Below are positions 45,298-52,414 of a DNA stretch of 64,000 nucleotides, piece after piece (position 1 is the stretch's first letter; every line of letters begins with the position of its first letter). A program made the position numbers and the translations under genes. Source of the DNA: Mucilaginibacter sp. UBA5151 (GTDB taxonomy: Bacteria; Bacteroidota; Bacteroidia; Sphingobacteriales; Sphingobacteriaceae); assembly GCA_002413785.1 (NCBI GenBank), contig DHXR01000012.1:65912-129911 (forward strand), read 5' to 3'. Under the pieces are notes generated by a model. That model was given only the letters and a program-made list of their open reading frames with translations. It did not search any database and was not told the DNA's origin.

Positions 45298-45795
45298 TTT
45301 GGTGGTGATGCTGCCCATTTTGGCATATCCAACATCATTGGGCTCCCATAGTTCGATCTTATTGCCCTCCGGGTCCATCAGGTGTACAAAATTACCATAG
45401 CTCGTCTTTTGCACGCTGTCAGTCGGCAGGATCCCCGCCACTTTCATTTGGGCTAAAAGCTGATCCAAGCCTTCCACGCGGTAATTGATCATGAATTCCT
45501 TTTAAGAGGGCTGAAAGTATTTGGTGGTTTCCTTAAATGGCGCCCATGCGGTAAAACCCTTTTTTGTGCTGTCCATGCCCTGGCGCCATTCAAAATTCGA
45601 ACCGTATCCCACCATGCGGATGCCCAGGTTCTTGCTGTACCAGGCTTTCAGCGCCGCGGGGGCCTTGGCCTTAAAAAAAATACCGCCGATGCCCGTCACG
45701 CGCGGACCGCTATTGACCGGGTTGGTAAAACGGCTGAAACCATAGCCCAACAGGAAAGCCGCGCAAAGCAGGCCGATAAGCGTAAACTTTTTCAT
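45295..45795 (-). pseudogene. Exported VOC-family protein with nonsense codon
   Basis: The first part (45502-45795) encodes a signal-anchor (MKKFTLIGLLCAAFLLGYGF) and the first VOC half (I-G-G-I-F-F-K-A-K, Y-S-K-N-L-G-I). It ends at TAA 45502-45504 after Y-F-Q-P-S. The same frame continues with K-E-F-M-I-N-Y-R-V to a complete VOC end, F-V-H-L-M-D-P-E-G-N-K-I-E-L-W-E-P. Relatives have S-K-K at this point, so one AAA-to-TAA change explains it. Without the stop it is a 166-residue protein. Either a recent pseudogene or a base-call error. Confidence 0.8.
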
Positions 45796-46018
45796 GATAT
45801 GCGTTTTAATTTAAAGATAGGAAATAGATTTTAGTTCTAAAATACAGCAATTTGTAACAAATCCAATATAAGCTGTGTTGGGATTTGTGGCATTAGAGGC
45901 CATAAACGCTTCTTAGGAAACTAAGGGGAGTTTTTAGTTAACAACACTACCAATGCCGCCATTAAAAGCTTAAATTTGATATACTTGTAAAGGCCAAAAT
46001 AACTGATCCATAATAGAC

Positions 46019-46792
46019 ATGAAATTAATTAGAAAACTCATTCGGTATATCAGGTCAAACTTTAATTTAAATATTGTTTTAAGCGTGTTAGCACTTCTCA
46101 TAGCGCTAATCACGATGTATTTTCAGTTCTTTAACACTAAGCATGAATTGTTGTACGCCTTTTTGTTTCCATCGGTTAACGAAAATTTGGCTATACCGAT
46201 GATATACAAAAATACAGGAAACCAAAATGAAATGATTTTAGAATCCAATATTGAGTTGCAGATAATACCTGATGACGGCACTGAGAATTATTTCAAAAGA
46301 ATTGGAGATGAAAATAAAAAACTTTTTCCTGTAATTATTGGTCCAGGCGAATATAAAGTAATTACGCTGCTGGGCGATTATAAAGAATATTTCAAAGGGA
46401 TGCTTGAACAAACACCGTCAGGGATAAAATACCGTCAAATTGTCAATCTTGATACCCTTTCCTTAGTATTGACGACAAAATTTATCGCGAATAATGAAAT
46501 TTCAGAGGTAAGGCGGAATATCGGTAAAATAACTTTTAGAAAAGACAAAACTTTCGACAGAATCGATTTTCAGCCTATCAAACTAATTAAATTAGAATCA
46601 GATGGCGATATGGAAATGACAGGAGGTTCTGTAATTAATGCAAATCGCTCTGGACATATTAATTCATCTGATTCATTGACATCGGATCAAGTTGAGCAAA
46701 TTAAATTTATGATCCATATAGTGGACGATACAGTGATGAAGAAGGAACTGATAAAACTTTTAAAAAAGAAGATACCGAATTATAATCCTTGA
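46019..46792 (+). CDS. Membrane-anchored protein of unknown function
   Basis: 257 residues. A basic N-terminus (MKLIRKLIRYIRSNF) precedes one membrane helix at about 19-38, so the rest is probably outside the cytoplasm or a membrane-tethered soluble domain. The central part looks like beta-strands (LESNIELQIIPDDG, FPVIIGPGEYKVITLLGD), with a 'GDMEMTGGSVINANRSG' turn near 205 and a helical charged end (KELIKLLKKKIPNYNP). No family recognised. It lies next to and convergent with a Septu-like pair, so a link to that defence locus is possible but unproven. Confidence 0.55.
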   Translation: MKLIRKLIRYIRSNFNLNIVLSVLALLIALITMYFQFFNTKHELLYAFLFPSVNENLAIPMIYKNTGNQNEMILESNIELQIIPDDGTENYFKRIGDENKKLFPVIIGPGEYKVITLLGDYKEYFKGMLEQTPSGIKYRQIVNLDTLSLVLTTKFIANNEISEVRRNIGKITFRKDKTFDRIDFQPIKLIKLESDGDMEMTGGSVINANRSGHINSSDSLTSDQVEQIKFMIHIVDDTVMKKELIKLLKKKIPNYNP

Positions 46793-46953
46793 TAATGGAG
46801 ATAATTGATTGAACAAACAAGCAATATTCCTCCAACAGTCCATTTAATGAAAATGAGGGACGTTTTTGGCAATTATATCATTTTTACATTAAACAAAATA
46901 ACACTTACGGAACTGTGACCGCTTAGTGGATCCAGAATAGTTTACATCGATTA

Positions 46954-47577
46954 CTAATTTCGCCTAAACAATAATATTGCTTTAATACGGTCTTTGACGG
47001 CATTTGGAAAATGATACCGCCTTTGTTTTTGTTCAAAGCTAGCTTGTTTTGCCCGGGCCGTTGTTTGCGGCTCTTTGTCTAAATCGAAAATTCTTATCGA
47101 ATTTCGTCCTTCATTTGAAAGCGCAGTTATTAAAATACGGAGCGGTCCCCGCGACCATCGGTAATGTAACCCCGGATCACTGAAATAGGGATGAACAATG
47201 GTGAAAGTGCAGCCGCTGTAATTAACCGCATCATAAATATCGATAACATCCTCCTGTCCCTTTTTGGACGAACTGTTGCAATATTGACAACTTACGGCAA
47301 GGTTATGTGGTGTGAACACATATTGCACATAAGCGGGACGCTTTGGACCTCCCTTTTTTAAGATATGGTCAAGCTCTCCTCGGCCTGTTTCGTTTACTTT
47401 TAGCCCACAGTAGCAGCAATTATTATTTTGGAAGCTGAGTAATTGTCTTAGTATTTCATCCTTTACATCTGCTATTGAATTATCTTTCCAGCTTTTACCA
47501 TTATAAGGGTGCAAAGCATTGACTAGCCCCTGTTCGACAGGTGTAAGTGTAAAGATTCTGGTTAACTTTGGAATCAT
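46954..47577 (-). CDS. ptuB: HNH endonuclease (PtuB-like)
   Basis: 207 residues. A zinc-binding HNH core: C54-x-x-C57, then G-E-L-D-H-I (D70-H71), H91-N92 in T-P-H-N-L-A-V-S, and C97-Q-Y-C100-N. This arrangement fits the HNH nucleases of Septu systems and retron-associated PtuB proteins. The ATG overlaps the end of the ATPase gene by 4 bases (47574-47577), so they are translated together. Expected role: nuclease effector licensed by the ATPase during phage infection. The symbol is given by type; the exact Septu subtype cannot be settled by eye. Confidence 0.75.
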   Translation of the reverse strand: MIPKLTRIFTLTPVEQGLVNALHPYNGKSWKDNSIADVKDEILRQLLSFQNNNCCYCGLKVNETGRGELDHILKKGGPKRPAYVQYVFTPHNLAVSCQYCNSSSKKGQEDVIDIYDAVNYSGCTFTIVHPYFSDPGLHYRWSRGPLRILITALSNEGRNSIRIFDLDKEPQTTARAKQASFEQKQRRYHFPNAVKDRIKAILLFRRN

Positions 47578-49154
47578 AGTGCGTTAATATATACCTCCGC
47601 CTCATCAATCACAGCATTCAATGGGTCATTGGGTGATATATTTAAATTCTTTATTGCGCTTAATTTGCTCTCTATAAGTTGTCTGTTTTGCGAGTTGTTG
47701 CCAATAAGGCCGAGCAGGTCGGTTAGATCAGCTTCAAGAAAATAGTTTCTTACCGTTTTAACCCTGAAAATATTGTAAAGAATTTCTTCTGCTGACCAAC
47801 CATAAGCGTCGATGCCGTCCAATAGTCGTGCTTCTGTACCTTTTTCATTTCGATCCAATGCAATGATTGACGAGCTACCATTTTCCAGATCTGATACCAG
47901 AAAATGGGAATGAGTGCTGATGATAAAATGGCAATCATTGTAGTTGGCGAACATTTTTTTTAGTAGGCTGATATATTGCAATTGCCAATTTGGATGCAGA
48001 CTGATTTCAGGTTCATCGATGAGAATTATACTACCTGGTTTCAAATTTGCAAATATCCCGAGCAACCCAAGGATCAATTGATATTCGCCGGAACTGAGCT
48101 GTGACATACTTATTTCCGAATCAAACTTTCGCATCTTGATCTCATCAAGCACTAAAATGGAAAGCTTTTCAAGTTCTTGAATAAATGGGAAAAAGTCAGT
48201 GTTGTAATTGGGATTGAAAAAATCGACAATAAAATTTCTAGCTCTTGACTTGGGTTTGCGCTGGATACGCATACTGTCAGATGAAGCTTCATTCATGAAG
48301 TTGACGATCTCCTGTAAACGGATAGGGTTTTCTTTTTTTAACTGCAAGTAGTACCATTGTCCCCACGGTGCATTCGTCTTTTTGCGATTAACACCTTCTA
48401 CTTCCCACCATCTTTCATAAAATTGCTCAAGCGTATCAACGCTCAATTGACCAGAAAAGAACACACTATTATATCGGGTTTGATAATTGATTACTAAATA
48501 AGGCTGAAAATCTAAAAAGGAAAACATGCTTCCCATCCGCTCTTGAAATTCATCATCTTCTGCAGCATTAAAAAGGTAATTGATCGTTTTTCGGGTAAAT
48601 GTACCTGTCGATGTAGCACTTGCGGTGCGGCGCACACCTAAATATTGATAAAAATCACCTGCTTCACTATTATGAAAGGGAAAGCGATCATTGATAAAGA
48701 TTGCGCTGGCCAATAGTTTTTCCGGAAACTTTAATTGACTAAATGGTATTTCATAGCCTGGTAATCGCTCAATAGGTAGCTTGTCCTGCATATTATAGAA
48801 TGCTTCGTCAAAAGGCCGATTTTTAAAGGCGATATAATTACGCCTCAACCCCTTACGATCAGCTATTGCTAACCTTCTTGTTAAAATCTCAAAAATTTCT
48901 TCACCGATTATATACCTAATATGAAAAGCATAGCCGTGCCTCGCTTCCGGGGTCGCGTCGGTAGAATTCACGAATTGCCGGAATATTTCCACAATTGTCC
49001 TAAGGATCAAACTTTTTCCGGTACCATTCGGGCCAATAATAATGGAAGTATAAGGCTTTTTATTATTCCGGGATTCTAACTCATCAACAAAGTCGATTTC
49101 TATGTTTTTAAGTTGCGGATGGCTTTCCAGTTTGAGATAAAGTAGCTTAAACAT
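47574..49154 (-). CDS. ptuA: AAA/ABC-type ATPase (PtuA-like)
   Basis: 526 residues. Walker A I-I-G-P-N-G-T-G-K-S at 39-48, ABC signature L-S-S-G-E near 352, Walker B I-I-L-I-D-E-P-E-I-S-L-H-P near 378 and the H-loop I-S-T-H-S-H-F near 413. This is the overlapping RecF/OLD-like ATPase head used by PtuA and related defence ATPases. No TOPRIM domain follows, so it is not OLD. The last ~110 residues are helical, as in PtuA. It overlaps the HNH gene downstream, forming an ATPase-nuclease pair. Confidence 0.78.
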   Translation of the reverse strand: MFKLLYLKLESHPQLKNIEIDFVDELESRNNKKPYTSIIIGPNGTGKSLILRTIVEIFRQFVNSTDATPEARHGYAFHIRYIIGEEIFEILTRRLAIADRKGLRRNYIAFKNRPFDEAFYNMQDKLPIERLPGYEIPFSQLKFPEKLLASAIFINDRFPFHNSEAGDFYQYLGVRRTASATSTGTFTRKTINYLFNAAEDDEFQERMGSMFSFLDFQPYLVINYQTRYNSVFFSGQLSVDTLEQFYERWWEVEGVNRKKTNAPWGQWYYLQLKKENPIRLQEIVNFMNEASSDSMRIQRKPKSRARNFIVDFFNPNYNTDFFPFIQELEKLSILVLDEIKMRKFDSEISMSQLSSGEYQLILGLLGIFANLKPGSIILIDEPEISLHPNWQLQYISLLKKMFANYNDCHFIISTHSHFLVSDLENGSSSIIALDRNEKGTEARLLDGIDAYGWSAEEILYNIFRVKTVRNYFLEADLTDLLGLIGNNSQNRQLIESKLSAIKNLNISPNDPLNAVIDEAEVYINAL

Positions 49155-49199
49155 CTTCGCTTATGATTGGTTCCGGTAAAGATAATTTTTTTTACTAAT

Positions 49200-49372
49200 G
49201 TTCTACTATTCTTTGTCCCGTTCCTGTGGCTGAAGTATACTGAACTCTTTCATCCGATTTTCCAATTCCACAAGTTGCTTTAGTCATCAATAAACCAGTT
49301 CGAGATTTGCCCCATCAGTGCCCCATCAGATTTATCAGACTTAGTTTCAAAAACTTTGCCGGTGCAACGATT
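49200..49372 (-). pseudogene. Possible coding remnant
   Basis: On the minus strand one frame gives K-V-F-E-T-K-S-D-K-S-D-G-A-L-M-G-Q-I-S-N-W-F up to a TAA. A shifted frame continues L-K-Q-L-V-E-L-E-N-R-M-K-E-F to a stop. Both parts look like protein and could be the end of one frameshifted gene; the family is not recognised. It lies between the Septu-like pair and a small antitoxin-like gene. Confidence 0.3.
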
Positions 49373-49388
49373 TCAAACATAAATAATA

Positions 49389-49583
49389 TCAAATGCTATT
49401 GAAAAGCTCCTCAACGTTCTTGAATTTCTTACCTTTACCGGCCTTTAATTCATCCATTGCCGCTATGGTTTCAGCATTTGGGATATTTTTTTTTTTTACC
49501 TTAACCGTTACGCCCAGCTCTTTTAAAAATTCTTTAACCAACCGGGTTTTATTGTCTGGTACATTTATTTCGAGGGTCTGCAT
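49389..49583 (-). CDS. Small antitoxin-like protein
   Basis: 64 residues from M-Q-T-L-E-I-N-V-P-D (an ATG six bases upstream is also possible). A first strand (LEINVPD), a helix R-L-V-K-E-F-L-K-E-L-G-V, a basic stretch K-V-K-K-K-N-I-P and a final acidic helix (KFKNVEELFNSI) are like the short antitoxins of RelE/PIN pairs in Bacteroidota. No intact toxin follows within 200 bases; only a possible frameshifted remnant is seen. It is divergent from the HAD gene across a four-half-site operator. Confidence 0.5.
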   Translation of the reverse strand: MQTLEINVPDNKTRLVKEFLKELGVTVKVKKKNIPNAETIAAMDELKAGKGKKFKNVEELFNSI

Positions 49584-49674
49584 ACACAAAAATAAATATT
49601 AATTTACGCAATACATAGGCAAATAAAAATCAACTAATGACGCAGGGATAATTAGGATCAGTGATTTTTATGTT

Positions 49675-49742
49675 ATTAACAATACTTTAATGAAATTAAC
49701 AATATGCTATCAAATTGTTAATATTACTCCATTATTGTTAAT
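49675..49742. promoter_or_regulatory. Dyad-symmetric operator with four ATTAACAAT half-sites
   Basis: ATTAACAAT at 49675-49683 and 49695-49703, and its exact complement ATTGTTAAT at 49714-49722 and 49734-49742. Gaps are 11, 10 and 11 bases, so the whole is symmetric about 49708.5. It lies between two divergent genes and just upstream of a promoter for the HAD gene. Confidence 0.7.
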
Positions 49743-49745
49743 ATA

Positions 49746-49777
49746 TTTTTATTATGAAATACATATTCTTATCTTTG
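49746..49777 (+). promoter_or_regulatory. Probable promoter of the HAD gene
   Basis: TATCTTTG (49770-49777) fits TAnnTTTG; TTTT at 49746-49749 stands 20 bases upstream where TTTG is expected. The last operator half-site ends at 49742, so a bound protein would touch the polymerase. Confidence 0.45.
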
Positions 49778-49836
49778 ACTAAAACAAACAGCAAACTTTT
49801 GCTGTTTCAAAATAGTATTAACTAATAAAAAATACA

Positions 49837-50610
49837 ATGAAACAAGGACTTTTGATTGATATGGACGGCGTCATCTATAGTGGCGAGACACTGATTGAGG
49901 GGGCTGATAAATTTATAGCGCAATTAATAAAAAAGGATATACCATTTGCTTTTATGACCAATAATAGCCAGCGCACCAGTTTAGAGGTGGTGCGCAAACT
50001 AAAGGGCTTGGGTATTGAGGTCACGGAGGAACATGTTTATACCAGCGCTATGGCTACCGGTAAATTTTTAGGGAGCCAGGGGCCGGGAGGTACGGCTTAT
50101 GTATTGGGCGAAGGCGGTTTACTGACCAGCTTACACGAAAATGGTATCACTTTAGTAAATACCGACCCCGAATTTGTGGTTTTAGGTGAAGGCCGTAATT
50201 TTACCCTCGAAATGGTGCAACGTGCTGTGGATATGATATTAGCGGGTGCAAAGTTTATCACCACCAACAGGGACCCATCCCCAAAGAAACCCGGATGGAA
50301 TAATTTGGGTATTGCGGCTACTACGGCGATGATTGAGGAAGCATCCGGAAGAAAAGCATTTGTTACCGGCAAACCAAGTCCTGTAATGATGCGCTCTGCC
50401 CGCAAATTCCTGGGACTGGAGACGGCGGAAACAACCGTAATAGGCGATACCATGGAAACAGATATACAGGGCGGTGTGCAGATGGGCTATAAAACCATTT
50501 TGGTGCTCTCGGGGATCGCAAGAAAGGAAGATCTGACCCATTATGCCTTTAAGCCCGATTTAATTGTGGGTTCCGTTGACGAATTAGTATTCCCGCTGAA
50601 ATGGTGGTAG
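49837..50610 (+). CDS. HAD-IIA phosphatase (NagD-like)
   Basis: 257 residues. HAD motif I L-L-I-D-M-D-G-V-I-Y (D8, D10), motif II M-T-N-N-S near 40, motif III Lys near 180 (F-V-T-G-K-P), and motif IV G-D-T-M-E-T-D-I-Q-G near 207. The C2A cap between them holds F-I-T-T-N-R-D-P-S. Such enzymes hydrolyse nucleotide or sugar phosphates in the cytoplasm; the precise substrate is unknown. It is preceded by an unusual symmetric operator. Confidence 0.9.
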   Translation: MKQGLLIDMDGVIYSGETLIEGADKFIAQLIKKDIPFAFMTNNSQRTSLEVVRKLKGLGIEVTEEHVYTSAMATGKFLGSQGPGGTAYVLGEGGLLTSLHENGITLVNTDPEFVVLGEGRNFTLEMVQRAVDMILAGAKFITTNRDPSPKKPGWNNLGIAATTAMIEEASGRKAFVTGKPSPVMMRSARKFLGLETAETTVIGDTMETDIQGGVQMGYKTILVLSGIARKEDLTHYAFKPDLIVGSVDELVFPLKWW

Positions 50611-50734
50611 GCTTTTAGAAGTTGGCAGTTTGCAGAGGGCAGAAATCGAAGTTTTAAAAACGTAAGTCTGGCTAGGCGTCAATTGCCATTGAATTAAGCA
50701 CTTGCTTTTATAAAAACTTAAAGTAAAACACGTT

Positions 50735-51514
50735 ATGAAGACCGCATTAATAACCGGGGCATCGTCAGGCATCGGGCTTGAGTTTGCGAAAATATTTGCA
50801 GCCGCAAAAAATAATTTGGTTTTAGTAGCCAGAAGCGAAGACAAGTTACTGGCATTGGCTGGTGAACTGCAAAACAAATACGGCATTGATGTAAAAGTAA
50901 TAGCGGCCGACCTTAGCAAAATGGATGAGGTGCAAAAAGTATTTGACACCTGTAAAGCCGGCAATATACAAATAGAGTACCTGATAAATAATGCCGGCTT
51001 TGGCGATTTTTGCCTTTTTGCAGACAGCGACTGGAACAAAACAGAGCAGATGATTGATTTGAATATAAAATCACTCACTAAAATGTGCCGTTTGTTTATT
51101 CCAGGCATGGTAGAACGTAAATCGGGCAAAGTGTTGAATGTGGCTTCAACCGCTGCTTTTCAACCCGGACCAACAATGGCCGTTTATTTTGCTACCAAAA
51201 GCTATGTTTTGTTTTTCAGCGAAGCTATTTATAGCGAACTAAAAGGTACCGGGGTAAATGTAACCTGCCTTTGTCCGGGCGCTACAGAAAGCGGGTTCAT
51301 GAATGCGGCTGCTTTGCAGGAAAGTAATTTATTTAAAAATAAAAAAACAGCCACGGCTGCAGAAGTAGCGGCCTTTGGCTATAAAGCAATGATGAAAAAT
51401 AAAATGACCGTTATTCATGGCCTGTTAAATTATATTATGGCCAACGCGGTCCGTTTTGCACCACGGAAAGTGGTACTCGCCATTTCGAAAAAGGTCATGG
51501 GAAATCCGGTTTGA
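50735..51514 (+). CDS. Short-chain dehydrogenase/reductase
   Basis: 259 residues. NAD(P)-binding T-G-A-S-S-G-I-G at 7-14, N-N-A-G-F-G near 88, catalytic Ser in N-V-A-S-T-A-A near 135 and Y-F-A-T-K (Tyr-x-x-x-Lys) near 151. After C-P-G-A-T-E-S-G-F the end is basic, as in the DltE/YqjQ-like SDR group. Substrate unknown. Flanked by complementary GCAGTTTGCAG / CTGCAAACTG repeat words at 50619-50646 and 51515-51577. Confidence 0.9.
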   Translation: MKTALITGASSGIGLEFAKIFAAAKNNLVLVARSEDKLLALAGELQNKYGIDVKVIAADLSKMDEVQKVFDTCKAGNIQIEYLINNAGFGDFCLFADSDWNKTEQMIDLNIKSLTKMCRLFIPGMVERKSGKVLNVASTAAFQPGPTMAVYFATKSYVLFFSEAIYSELKGTGVNVTCLCPGATESGFMNAAALQESNLFKNKKTATAAEVAAFGYKAMMKNKMTVIHGLLNYIMANAVRFAPRKVVLAISKKVMGNPV

Positions 51515-51577
51515 CAGTATGCAGTTTGCCACAGATTAGCTTCCTTAACTGCCCACTGCAAACTGAAAACTGCCAAC
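51515..51577. terminator. Degenerate repeat hairpin between convergent genes
   Basis: GCAGTTTGCC soon after the SDR stop pairs with words like CTGCAAACTG and AAACTGCC before the DUF3347 gene. A related block GTTGGCAGTTTGCAG stands upstream of the SDR gene at 50620. Probably a bidirectional terminator. Confidence 0.5.
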
Positions 51578-52093
51578 TCATTTCCCCGGTGTAAGCGTTG
51601 CCTTAGCGCTGCCGCAGGTGGCCATCATTTTATCGTTATAGTAAGGGTTTTTAATGGCTGCCGTTTCGCTTAGCCAGTAGGCTTTTTTCATCGGGCAATA
51701 GTCCATGTAAATGGTGGTAGTATTTAATTTAAGGCCTTTTAAAACTTCGTACAGGTTTTTTGAGAGGCTTTCAAAATGTTCGCGCTGATGTTCTACATCG
51801 TTTGTTTCGCTGATATGCCTGCTGTCGAATTTCAACTTATCCAGGTAGCTGTTTAACAGTTTTTGCTGGCCGGGTTTTAAACCTTTTGCCGGATCTGCCG
51901 ATAATGCATCAAGCAATTCTTTTGCTTTAGTTTCCGCAACTGTTCCGTTTCCGGCTGCAAGTGCATTTTTCACGCCTAAGTAGGCAGCAGTAATTTTATC
52001 GATAGCGTTGCCCGGAGCAGAATATTTCGCGGAAGCCAATAAAACTGACAAGGTCAACGTCAGCATTATTGAAAGTGTTTTTAAAGTTTTCAT
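51578..52093 (-). CDS. Exported DUF3347 protein
   Basis: 171 residues from M-K-T-L-K-T-L-S-I-M, which starts a signal peptide ending L-A-S-A-K (an ATG 18 bases upstream is also possible). DUF3347 features: the four-helix domain with A-Y-L-G-V-K-N-A-L, a central S-R-H-I-S-E-T-N-D-V-E-H-Q-R-E-H-F, and the end Y-M-D-Y-C-P-M...Y-W-L-S-E...I-K-N-P-Y-Y...M-M-A-T-C-G. The His, Met and Cys residues suggest metal, probably copper, binding in the periplasm. copA is 9 kb away, with no direct operon link. Confidence 0.85.
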   Translation of the reverse strand: MKTLKTLSIMLTLTLSVLLASAKYSAPGNAIDKITAAYLGVKNALAAGNGTVAETKAKELLDALSADPAKGLKPGQQKLLNSYLDKLKFDSRHISETNDVEHQREHFESLSKNLYEVLKGLKLNTTTIYMDYCPMKKAYWLSETAAIKNPYYNDKMMATCGSAKATLTPGK

Positions 52094-52200
52094 AAGAGTT
52101 TGTTTTTTCAAATTTATAAATAAAACGATAAAAAGACCGTTTCATTTTGACGAGGAAAATTTTGCAAACCCTGAAGATGGAATGACATATTAAAAAACTA

Positions 52201-52285
52201 TGTCATTGCGAGGCACGAAGCAATCGCGAACTTTGCTTGGCGGTTATCCACAGTTCGCGATTGCCACGCTTTGCTCGCAATGACA
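52201..52285. repeat. 85-bp inverted repeat, TGTCATTGCGAG family
   Basis: Outer arms TGTCATTGCGAG and CTCGCAATGACA, inner arms GCAATCGCGAAC and GTTCGCGATTGC. The whole can fold into one long hairpin. This is a familiar type of Bacteroidota intergenic palindrome. The rest of 52112-52414 holds only CTAATCTCTAATCTCCAGCC words near its right end. Confidence 0.8.
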
Positions 52286-52414
52286 TGGCGGGATTAGCAT
52301 GTCATGGGTGGCGGTAAAATTTCGCGAAATTCTGAAGAAGCCAGCCAGCAGGCCGTAAGCAGGCAAACCTCGACTTTTAACTAATCTCTAATCTCCAGCC
52401 TCAAATCACTAAAA

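Noticed and set aside
47574..49154. OLD-family nuclease
   Set aside because: No TOPRIM domain follows the ATPase, and the nuclease is a separate HNH protein.
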